Source: Myxococcales bacterium (GTDB lineage: Bacteria > Myxococcota_A > Polyangia > Fen-1088). From it: DNA of 64,000 bases. The stretch spans positions 744,001-808,000 of the forward strand of contig JAGTJU010000002.1 in NCBI GenBank assembly GCA_022184915.1, read 5' to 3'. A program made the position numbers and the translations under genes. How positions within the stretch are numbered: position 1 is the stretch's first letter; every line of letters begins with the position of its first letter. Below are positions 56,979 to 64,000 of the stretch, piece by piece. The notes under the pieces were generated by a model. The model was not told where the DNA came from, did no database searches, and saw nothing but the letters and a program-made list of their open reading frames with translations.

Positions 56979-59159
56979 TCAGTTGTTTCCCTTCTTGTTT
57001 TCGCGGAAGAAGAACTGCCCGCCCATGTCGATGTTCAAGATGAGCCGGTAGTACTCGTCTGGGGTCAGCTCTATCCCCCCCACGTCGGCGGGATGCACGG
57101 CGCCCGCAAAGGCCCGCACCTCGGGCGCCACCGCGGGAAAGCGCTGGGGAGGGTTCAGCTTCTGGATGATCTGCGAGTCGCGCGCGGACCCCGGAGCCAT
57201 GTGCGCGCGGTAGTCGCCCAGGATCTCCACCACGTTTTCGCCGAGCTCCATGCCGAGCCCTGCCACGGAGACGTAGGAAGCGGGAAACTCCGTGCCCGCG
57301 GAGCGCTCACCCACGGCGATCGCCACCTTGTGGCCCCGCAGGTCGAAGGTCACCGTTTGCATCGTCCCCAAAGTCTTGTCGACGATGGTGTAGGTCGGGT
57401 TGCCGGGTTTGGCCGGGTCGCCGTCGTGGCAGGCGATGCACTTGGCATCGAAGACGGGCTGCAGAGCCAGATCCCACGGCACCCCGCGGATCTTCTCGTA
57501 GCTGAAGTCCATCGACACCCGTTCGCTTCGCGGGACGTCGAGGTCCACGGCGCCCTTTTGCACGGCTTCGATGGTGCCGGGCTTGATGACGGTCGTTTTG
57601 GCGCGGTCTTCGTGACAGCCGCCGCAGAACCTCTGCTCCCCGGGGCGCCCGCTGATCCAGATGTCCTCGCTGAAGACAGACATGGCGAACTTGTCCACGA
57701 GCTGCTGATGCAAAGGCACGTTCGCAGGCACCTTGGCCGCATAAGAGCCGTCGGCCTGAACCGGGATCTCGGCATAGAGGGATTGTCCGTCGAACTCGGT
57801 GAGGCCGAACATGTTGGGAAAGCCCTCCTCCGAAGAGAACCCTTCGAGCAGCCGCACCTTCACCACGGACCCGGGGGCGAGCGTCTTGAGCGATGATTCG
57901 TAGACGTTGAGGGCGCCCAACACGAAGCTCTTTTCGGTTTGGTCCACGGGGCTGCTTGCGGGGGTAGGTTCGACCCGCGGCTTGAGGGGCCGCGCCGAAA
58001 CGTCCCACTGGTTCGAATCGTCCCACACGGGGAAGCGTTTGCCCGTTTTGCCGTCGAAGACGTAAAGGCCAAAGTTGGCGTTGGTCTTCGCCGCCGCGAG
58101 CACTTCAGACTGGACGGGCCCATCCGCCCAGGACACGAGGAACTTGAGATCGGCAGGGTTACCGATGGGCTCGGCGTCGTAGTAGCGACCCACATCGGGG
58201 AAGGATCGCTCTCGATCGCCGGGAACGAGCGGGGTCAGATCGATCAGCTTCGAGCTCTTTTCGTCGTCGTTGAGATCGACCAGCACCAGCTTTCCTGACT
58301 GCAAGGTGCGCTCGCGTGAAGTCGCGACCGCCACGACCCGGGAGGTCTTTTTTCCGGCGGCCGTGGTGTAGCTCGTGACGAACCGGGGCTTGATGTAACT
58401 GTTGGTGATGCCGGCGCCTTCTCCGCCGAAGGCTTCCCGCATACCCGTCATGTCCGGGTTCATCAGGCGCAAGTGCCCATCGTTGAGCCGCCCCAGGTGC
58501 CGCCACTCGGTGTACATCACCTGGCCGTCGTCGAGCAGCGTGGGCGTCACCCGGTGTGAAACGTTGCGGGGCCCCAGAACCTCCGCCGTGCCGTCGGCGT
58601 TGATGACGCCCATCTGCGAGGTCGTGGCACGCTCGTATTCGTCGCGGAACTGGGCGGCTCCTTGTTCGACCACCTTGCTCGTGGTGAACAGGATCTTCTG
58701 GCCCGGAATGAACACCGGGTACACGTAGTGGTGAGGACCCTCGGTGATCTGACGGGGGTTGGTGCCGTCCGTGCCGATGAGAAACAGGTGGTAGGTGGCG
58801 GCGTTCGCGAGGCGCGCGGACAGAACGATCGTCCGGGCGTCGAAGGACAGATCCCAGGCCATGATGTCGGCCCCGGCGAAGAGGGGATCCGCGGTGAGGT
58901 TCGTGAGCGTGCCGTCGGCGGCCGGAGGCGCCAGCTTGACCAGGCGCCCCCCGGGCTTGTAGTCGGTGTAGTCGAAGACGTTGCCCACCCCGTCGCGCGC
59001 GGCCCGCTGCAAAAACACGATGGCGTCCACGTCCTGGGGCAAGCCTGACGCCGCCGCGCTGCCGTCATCGCTGCTCGATGACCGGCAGCCTCCGGCCTCT
59101 GCCAGGACCAACAGGGCTCCGAGTGTCTTCACGACCCATCTCGTTTGGCTCGTCCGCAT
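56979..59159 (-). CDS. HzsA-related diheme-like propeller protein
   Basis: A 726-residue surface protein. The signal ends LAEAGGC (imperfect lipobox, Cys25). An N-terminal TolB-like propeller (MAWDLSFDARTIVLSARLANAATYHLFLIG, VTPTLLDDGQVMYTEWRHLGRLNDGHL) is followed by a beta domain and two c-type heme motifs, CXXCH at C512-H516 (FCGGCHED) and C574-H578 (KCIACHDG). This layout resembles the HzsA-related proteins named after the alpha subunit of hydrazine synthase, which are widespread outside anammox bacteria and of unknown activity. Hydrazine synthesis should not be inferred. ATG 59159 has AGGAG upstream. It is first in the operon, and the HEAT gene starts 3 bases after its stop. Confidence 0.82.
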   Translation of the reverse strand: MRTSQTRWVVKTLGALLVLAEAGGCRSSSSDDGSAAASGLPQDVDAIVFLQRAARDGVGNVFDYTDYKPGGRLVKLAPPAADGTLTNLTADPLFAGADIMAWDLSFDARTIVLSARLANAATYHLFLIGTDGTNPRQITEGPHHYVYPVFIPGQKILFTTSKVVEQGAAQFRDEYERATTSQMGVINADGTAEVLGPRNVSHRVTPTLLDDGQVMYTEWRHLGRLNDGHLRLMNPDMTGMREAFGGEGAGITNSYIKPRFVTSYTTAAGKKTSRVVAVATSRERTLQSGKLVLVDLNDDEKSSKLIDLTPLVPGDRERSFPDVGRYYDAEPIGNPADLKFLVSWADGPVQSEVLAAAKTNANFGLYVFDGKTGKRFPVWDDSNQWDVSARPLKPRVEPTPASSPVDQTEKSFVLGALNVYESSLKTLAPGSVVKVRLLEGFSSEEGFPNMFGLTEFDGQSLYAEIPVQADGSYAAKVPANVPLHQQLVDKFAMSVFSEDIWISGRPGEQRFCGGCHEDRAKTTVIKPGTIEAVQKGAVDLDVPRSERVSMDFSYEKIRGVPWDLALQPVFDAKCIACHDGDPAKPGNPTYTIVDKTLGTMQTVTFDLRGHKVAIAVGERSAGTEFPASYVSVAGLGMELGENVVEILGDYRAHMAPGSARDSQIIQKLNPPQRFPAVAPEVRAFAGAVHPADVGGIELTPDEYYRLILNIDMGGQFFFRENKKGNN

Positions 59160-59320
59160 GGCTCTCCTGTTTGCAAGAACGTCACCATGGTAAGCGATCG
59201 TGCCTTTTTCTCGGCGAAGTTCTCATAGGCCAGCAAAACCATTCATCCTTCTTCCGCGACGGCCTGCAGGTGCAGGTGGGAGGACTCAACGCGCAAAGCC
59301 CCCGACACCGGGCCTGAGTT

Positions 59321-59343
59321 GCGTCACTCACTGCGAGTGACGC
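59321..59343. promoter_or_regulatory. 9-bp inverted repeat before the kinase gene
   Basis: GCGTCACTC, a 5-base spacer and GAGTGACGC form a perfect inverted repeat in the 217-base divergent gap between the HzsA-related and kinase genes. It lies 33 bases before the kinase start. A dimeric repressor or activator site, or an RNA hairpin, would fit. Otherwise I see no clear promoter in this gap. Confidence 0.6.
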
Positions 59344-59376
59344 CCGGCCCAAGGTTCGACCGGGCCTCCTGGGCCG

Positions 59377-60864
59377 GTGCAATCCGTGGCACACTCGATC
59401 TTGCGTTCACCTGGAACCCTCTTGCCCTCGAACGTCGACGCCCCTCGCCGCCTTGGCCGCTATCGTCTGCGCGAGCGCCTCGCCGTGGGGGGCATGGCCG
59501 AGGTCTACAAGGCGGTGGCCGAGGGGCTTTCAGGCTTCGAGAAAACCGTGGTGGTCAAGCGGCTCTTGCCGCAACACCGGCGCGACCAAGAGCTCCTCAC
59601 CATGTTCGTGGACGAAGCGCGCCTCCTGGGCCGCCTGCGCCACCCGAACATCGCCGAGGTGTATGACATCGCTTGCGAAGGCGACGAGTACTTCTTCGCG
59701 CTCGCGTTCATCGACGGCGTCGACCTGCGCGCCTTGCTCGACGACAACGAAGGCGCGCCCCTGCCCCTCGAAGAGGCGCTGTGGATCGTGCGGGAAGTGG
59801 CACGGGCCCTCGCTTACGCCCACGACCTCTGCGACGAAGACGGTCGGCCCCTTGGCATCGTGCACCGGGACGTCACGCCCTCGAACGTGCTCGTCGAAAC
59901 CTCGGGGGCCGTGAAGCTGGTGGACTTCGGTGTGGCGAAGTGGCGGGCCCAGCGCAGCGAAACGAGGCACGGCGTGCTCAAGGGCAAGGTGAACTACATG
60001 TCCCCGCAGCAGTGCCGTGGTGAGCCGCTCGATCATCGCAGCGATGTGTTTGCGCTCGGCGTGATGCTCTACGAGCTCACCGTGGGGGACAAGCCTTTTG
60101 CGGCTCCCTCCGATTTCGAGACTCTCAAGGCGATAGCCGAGGGTCGCTTCGCCTTGCCTTCTGAGCGGCGCCCGGGCTACCCGGCGCCGCTCGAAGCGAT
60201 CGTGCGGGGCGCTTTGGCGCTGGCTCCGCAGGAGCGTACGCCCGACATGCACGTGCTGGCAGGGCAGCTGACTTCCCTCATACCCGACGACGGTTTTGCG
60301 CGGGGGGCCGCGGGGCTGGCGCTGCGGGCCGGCCGGATGCGCGAGGCCCGCGCCGCAAAGGGCGCGCCTTGCCCAGGCCCCGCCCCCCACATGGCTCTTC
60401 GCCCGGTCACCGAGACCTTGCCGGCGCTTCCGGCCCACGCCCCCAAGACCGCGACCGAGAGCCTATCGGGGGGGAGGAGGCGCTGGCCCTGGCTCTTGTT
60501 CCCGGTGGGGATGTTCGTTGGGTCGGCTTGGCTGTGGTCGAAGGGCCCTTCTCCCGCGCCGCCCCAGCCGGCGCTCTCCGGGCCTCGGGCCGTCGAGGCG
60601 AAGCCGTCATCGAGGCGCCCGCCGGGGATCCCGGCCGTCCCGGCGGCAGCCGCGAACGCACCGCCGCCTCGGCAAGGCGCCTCTGCCCCGCATCTGGCTC
60701 CTCCGGCGCCCCGCAAGGCGCGACGCGTGCCGCGGGCCGTGCCGCCGCCAGACCCCGTGGCCCCGCCCGCCTCGGCCCTTCCGCCCGCCCCCCAGGCGCA
60801 AGAGCCTGCCGCCAGGCCCAAAAGCCCCGCCGTGTGGGATCCCGATTCCCCGCTTCCCCCCTGA
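59377..60864 (+). CDS. Membrane Ser/Thr protein kinase
   Basis: A protein of up to 495 residues: a Hanks-type kinase domain (about 27-300) followed by a TM helix (about 369-387: WPWLLFPVGMFVGSAWLW) and a Pro/Ala-rich C-terminal extracytoplasmic tail. The glycine loop (LAVGGMAEVYKAV), Lys (VVVKRLLP), catalytic HRDVTPSN (H163, D165) and DFG (D183) are intact, so it should be active. The tail is low complexity and lacks PASTA or PEGA domains. GTG 59377 is the most upstream credible start; later TTG or GTG codons are possible, so the first residues are uncertain. The following TPR and RCC1 genes are close (45 bases, then overlapping), so the three may form one unit. Confidence 0.88.
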   Translation: MQSVAHSILRSPGTLLPSNVDAPRRLGRYRLRERLAVGGMAEVYKAVAEGLSGFEKTVVVKRLLPQHRRDQELLTMFVDEARLLGRLRHPNIAEVYDIACEGDEYFFALAFIDGVDLRALLDDNEGAPLPLEEALWIVREVARALAYAHDLCDEDGRPLGIVHRDVTPSNVLVETSGAVKLVDFGVAKWRAQRSETRHGVLKGKVNYMSPQQCRGEPLDHRSDVFALGVMLYELTVGDKPFAAPSDFETLKAIAEGRFALPSERRPGYPAPLEAIVRGALALAPQERTPDMHVLAGQLTSLIPDDGFARGAAGLALRAGRMREARAAKGAPCPGPAPHMALRPVTETLPALPAHAPKTATESLSGGRRRWPWLLFPVGMFVGSAWLWSKGPSPAPPQPALSGPRAVEAKPSSRRPPGIPAVPAAAANAPPPRQGASAPHLAPPAPRKARRVPRAVPPPDPVAPPASALPPAPQAQEPAARPKSPAVWDPDSPLPP

Positions 60865-60909
60865 CTCCTGTGACCGGCGCAATCGGACGAGGGCCGGGTT
60901 ATCATCGAG

Positions 60910-61626
60910 GTGTTGAACGTTGCTGGATCGGGCAAGGGCCGCGGGCGTCGGGGGTCGAGCGGCTTTGGCGCAGGGCTGTTGATGCTCTCGTGGGTGCGCC
61001 CGCCTTCGGCTTTGGCAGACCCGTCGCCGGCGCCGCCCGCACAGGCACAGGCGCTTTACGAGGAAGGCCTTGCCCACTATGAGGCCCAGCGCTTCGAGGA
61101 GGCCCGCACGGCGCTTGCGCGTAGCCACGGCCTCGATCCCCAGCCGCAGACCTTGTTCGCCTGGGCCCAGGCGGCCCGGCTGAGCGGGCGCTGCGCGGAG
61201 GCGCGCCTTCTCTTCGAGCGCTTCATCGATGCGGGAGCGCCCGAGCGCCAGGCGGCCGCTGCCCGCCTGGCGATGCGTCGCTGCGAGCCGGCCGCCCCGC
61301 TGCCCCCCCTGACGGCCCCGCCGCGTGTCTCTTTGCCAGCCTGGTATCGAGACGCCTGGGCCGGTGTGGCTCTCGGGACTGGGGTCCTGTCTGCGGTGGG
61401 CGGGGCTGCCCTGCTGGTTTCGGCCCACGGCCTTTCGGGGCGTGCCGAGGGCGCGGCCACTTTGGGTGAGGCGCAGCAGATGCGAGGGGAGGCGGAGCGG
61501 CGGTGGTCCTGGGGGGTGGGCTTGGCTGCGGTGGGGGCCGCGGCGCTGACCCTGGGGGCGACTCGCTACGTGTGGATCTCGGGGGGGCGCGACGGTGCGG
61601 TGCTCGCGCTGGGAGGCCCGTTGTGA
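60910..61626 (+). CDS. TPR protein with two TM helices
   Basis: A 238-residue protein. A signal or anchor (residues about 18-37) precedes a TPR pair (LYEEGLAHYEAQRFEEARTAL, TLFAWAQAARLSGRCAEARLLF). Two hydrophobic helices follow (about 153-175 and 195-215). The gene has a weak GTG start (60910) 45 bases after the kinase stop, and its stop overlaps the GTG of the RCC1 gene as GTGA. Small TPR proteins of this shape are frequent next to myxobacterial membrane kinases. I cannot name a family. Translational coupling to the RCC1 lipoprotein suggests a shared task at the envelope. Confidence 0.7.
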   Translation: MLNVAGSGKGRGRRGSSGFGAGLLMLSWVRPPSALADPSPAPPAQAQALYEEGLAHYEAQRFEEARTALARSHGLDPQPQTLFAWAQAARLSGRCAEARLLFERFIDAGAPERQAAAARLAMRRCEPAAPLPPLTAPPRVSLPAWYRDAWAGVALGTGVLSAVGGAALLVSAHGLSGRAEGAATLGEAQQMRGEAERRWSWGVGLAAVGAAALTLGATRYVWISGGRDGAVLALGGPL

Positions 61627-63974
61627 GCCGAGGGGCCCTGTGGGGCGCGCCGCTCGCCTTCCTGGTGACGCTCGTGTCCTGCCTCGAGCCCCCGCGCTAC
61701 GTGTGCCAGTCAGACTTCGCGTGTCGGGTGGGTGCGCGCCAGGGCACCTGTGAGCCCAATGGGCTTTGTAGCTTCGCGGACTCTTCCTGCAACCAAACCA
61801 CTGGCCGTCGCTACGCCCGTACCGACGATGGCTCGGGGGCTGCCGGCACGTGCGTGCCCGTGGTCTGTGCGAGGGATCGCGTGGTGCAAGTCGCGGCGGG
61901 GCGCGGTCACGCCTGTCTCGTGCGGCAAAGCGGGGGCGTGGAGTGCTGGGGCCGCAACGACCACGGGCAGCTCGGCGACGGCACCACCATCACCCGCTCT
62001 GCGCCCGTGTTGGTGGCGGGTGTGAGCAACGTCAGGGCCGTGGCGGCGGGCGACGGACACACCTGCGCGCTGCAGGCCGAGGGCCAGGTCCTGTGCTGGG
62101 GCGACAACGCCTTCGGCCAGCTGGGCGATGGCACCCTCTTCGAACGACTCACCCCGGCCCCCGTGGCGGCGCTTCCGTTCGCCCGAGCCGTGGCGACCGG
62201 CGCCGGGAGCACGTGTGCTCTGTCCCGAGACGGTCTTGTCTCCTGCTGGGGCGCCAACGACGAGGGCCAGGTCGGAGCCCGCGGGGATCCGATCGTGCGC
62301 ACGCCCCGGCCGGTCCCAGGGCTCGACACCATCGCAGAGCTGGCCTTCCACGCTCGCCACGTGTGCGCACGGAGCCAAGCCGGACGAGTTTTCTGCTGGG
62401 GCGCCAACCCCTTCGGCCAACTCGGCGATGGGGGCAGTGGTCCCCGCGACGGCCCCGTGGCCGTGCGGGGGCTGTCGAACGCACGGGCGCTCGCGGTCGG
62501 CAATCTGCACACCTGCGCGCTTCGGGGGGATGCCGACGAGAGCGTGGTGTGCTGGGGCGCGAACGGGGCAGGGCAGCTGGGTGACGGCACCACGATCGCC
62601 CGGGCCGAACCGGTCCCGGTGCGGGGGCTCACGCGGATCACCGCCCTGTCTGCGGGCGGCGCGCACGCCTGCGCGCGCACCCGCGACGCGTTCGCCGTGT
62701 GCTGGGGTTCGAACACCAACGGCCAGCTGGGAGATGGCACCACCACCGCGGCCACCTCACCGGTACGAGTGGTGGATGTGCAGGGGGCCGTGGCGATCGC
62801 CTCGGGGGAGGGCGTGGGATGTGCCGTTCGTGACGACGGCTCGGTGCTCTGTTGGGGCGACGATCGCGATGGCACCTTGGGCGCGGGGCGCCCCATCGTG
62901 CGTCCCACGCCGGTGCCCGTCTTGGGGCTTTCGGCCGCGCGCGCTTTGGCCCTCGGCCACGATCACAGCTGCGTGGTCGCGGCAGGCGGTGCCGTCTCCT
63001 GCTGGGGGGCGGGCTCGTTCGGGCGTCTGGGGCACGGCCTGGCGGTGGACAGCCCCGCGCCCGTGATGGCCGCACCGCTGCCGCCGGCCCTCCAGGTCGC
63101 GGCGGGTGGGGCCTTCACCTGCGCGCAGGGCGAGTCCGGGATCTGGTGCTGGGGTCGCAACGAACACGGACAGGTCGGCGATGGCTCTCGTCAGGACAGC
63201 TGGCGTCCGGCGCAAAGCTGGTTCGCGCCCTCGCAGGCTCTGGCGCTCGGCAGGGAACACGCCTGTGGCCTCGATGAATCGGGCGCCGTGTGGTGCTGGG
63301 GCCGGGGCGACGCCGGGCAGCTCGATGGCCAGCCCCAGGAGGCCCGCGTCGAGGCCCTGCGGGTGCCGGGGGTGCCCGCCGCGCGCGCCCTTGCGGCCGG
63401 GGATGCGCACACCTGCGCCCTGACGGCCCGCGGGGATGTGACCTGCTGGGGGGCGGGTCAGGAGGGCCAGCTTGGCCGTGCCAGCACGGCCTTCGGTGCT
63501 CCGGCGCAGGTGCCCCTGCCGCAACCTGCGTGGGAGGTGGTCGCAGGCGGAGCCCACGTGTGCGCCCGTCTCGAGGGGGGCGCCGTGTGGTGCTGGGGAC
63601 GGGGCAAGGAAGGGCAACTCGGCACCGGCCGTGCAGAGAACGAACCCTTGCCGCGGGCCGTGCCCAATCTTGCCGCCACGGCCTTGGCCGCCGGCGCCCG
63701 GCACAGCTGCGCGCGCCTGCGCGACGGGTCCACGTGGTGCTGGGGAGACAACCGCGTCGGCCAGCTGGGTGATGGCACCACCCGGACCGCCCACGTGCCG
63801 GTGCGGACACAGGCCCCACCGCTCACCGCGCTCGCGGCGGGGGGCGGGCATACCTGCGGTCTTTCCGGCAAGGGCCAAGTCACCTGCTGGGGCAACGACG
63901 CAAGGGGGCAGCTTGGTACGGGCGTGCCTCTATTTCGAGCCACCGCTGTTCCCGTGGCGCTCGTGTGCCGCTGA
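61623..63974 (+). CDS. RCC1-repeat lipoprotein, 14 CWG repeats
   Basis: A 783-residue lipoprotein (signal ending LVTLVSC). A Cys-rich N-terminal segment (about residues 20-75) precedes RCC1 repeats of about 48-50 residues, each with a Cys-Trp-Gly core and usually GQLGDGT (for example CWGRNDHGQLGDGT). I count 14 CWG units, which fits two seven-bladed propellers or one double propeller. RCC1-type propellers are typical of myxobacterial surface proteins; binding partners are unknown. The repeated HTCAL-like segments supply a second Cys per unit, so each blade may hold a disulfide. GTG 61623 overlaps the TPR gene's stop. The gene is complete, ending 26 bases before the window edge. Confidence 0.88.
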   Translation: MSRGALWGAPLAFLVTLVSCLEPPRYVCQSDFACRVGARQGTCEPNGLCSFADSSCNQTTGRRYARTDDGSGAAGTCVPVVCARDRVVQVAAGRGHACLVRQSGGVECWGRNDHGQLGDGTTITRSAPVLVAGVSNVRAVAAGDGHTCALQAEGQVLCWGDNAFGQLGDGTLFERLTPAPVAALPFARAVATGAGSTCALSRDGLVSCWGANDEGQVGARGDPIVRTPRPVPGLDTIAELAFHARHVCARSQAGRVFCWGANPFGQLGDGGSGPRDGPVAVRGLSNARALAVGNLHTCALRGDADESVVCWGANGAGQLGDGTTIARAEPVPVRGLTRITALSAGGAHACARTRDAFAVCWGSNTNGQLGDGTTTAATSPVRVVDVQGAVAIASGEGVGCAVRDDGSVLCWGDDRDGTLGAGRPIVRPTPVPVLGLSAARALALGHDHSCVVAAGGAVSCWGAGSFGRLGHGLAVDSPAPVMAAPLPPALQVAAGGAFTCAQGESGIWCWGRNEHGQVGDGSRQDSWRPAQSWFAPSQALALGREHACGLDESGAVWCWGRGDAGQLDGQPQEARVEALRVPGVPAARALAAGDAHTCALTARGDVTCWGAGQEGQLGRASTAFGAPAQVPLPQPAWEVVAGGAHVCARLEGGAVWCWGRGKEGQLGTGRAENEPLPRAVPNLAATALAAGARHSCARLRDGSTWCWGDNRVGQLGDGTTRTAHVPVRTQAPPLTALAAGGGHTCGLSGKGQVTCWGNDARGQLGTGVPLFRATAVPVALVCR

Positions 63975-64000
63975 GGGCCCCTACTTACAGGTGACTTTGT

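Noticed and set aside
56979-59159. Hydrazine synthase function
   Set aside because: Only the alpha-subunit-like layout is seen; no beta/gamma subunits or anammox genes are present.

Overview
The window is GC-rich, densely coded DNA that fits a myxobacterium-type organism (Myxococcota, probably class Polyangia). Reasons: many surface lipoproteins with Gly-, Pro/Asp- or Ala/Asp-rich linkers; a gliding-type envelope cluster containing an AgmX/PglI-type C-terminal domain; an integral-membrane Ser/Thr kinase; RCC1, LamG, HEAT and TolB-type surface proteins; and a DUF1552/DUF1592 pair. These assignments come from reading the translations, not from database searches. No rRNA, tRNA, CRISPR array, insertion sequence or prophage was recognised, and no gene-free stretch exceeds 300 bases.

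Layout. 1-10.6 kb holds mostly housekeeping genes: a truncated histidine phosphatase, AmpG-type permease, topoisomerase III (topB), two tiny coupled membrane proteins, a Tat-exported aldo/keto reductase, oligopeptidase A (prlC) coupled to purU, and nhaA. 10.8-21.6 kb is a run of eight same-strand genes, most overlapping by 1-4 bases. It encodes a vWA lipoprotein, two exported TPR proteins, a TPR lipoprotein, a small exported protein, a one-TM protein ending in an AgmX/PglI domain, another lipoprotein and a small outer-membrane barrel. This matches the composition and order of the Myxococcus gltD-E-F-G(-H) gliding / Nfs spore-coat core, with a CglB-like adhesin in front. 21.6-26.5 kb holds a CobW-type GTPase, a rhomboid protease, and a tight operon with a CX4CH lipoprotein, an SH3-barrel protein, DUF4266 and DUF3570. 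26.5-35 kb (minus strand) holds a lipoprotein, uvrC, a PEGA-like membrane protein, a TlpA-like thioredoxin, an aldo/keto reductase, a GH28-like Tat lipoprotein and a GH13 hydrolase.

The right half starts with zwf and a very unusual 80-aa exported repeat peptide. It continues with lipoproteins mixed with DUF1275, DUF72, the DUF1552/DUF1592 pair, DUF2490, xthA, LamG, rsgA and a CehA/McbA-type PHP protein. A redox-looking minus-strand operon follows (HzsA-related diheme propeller, HEAT protein, propeller with CX2CH, CX4CH and CX6CH motifs). The window ends with a Ser/Thr kinase, a TPR two-TM protein and a 14-repeat RCC1 lipoprotein.

Three signals stand out. The first is the Glt/Nfs-like cluster with its vWA adhesin. 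The second is the Cys-Lys repeat peptide at 36.8 kb. The third is a recurrent TAnnnT box 6-12 bases upstream of start codons that lack a ribosome binding site, which suggests widespread leaderless transcription.
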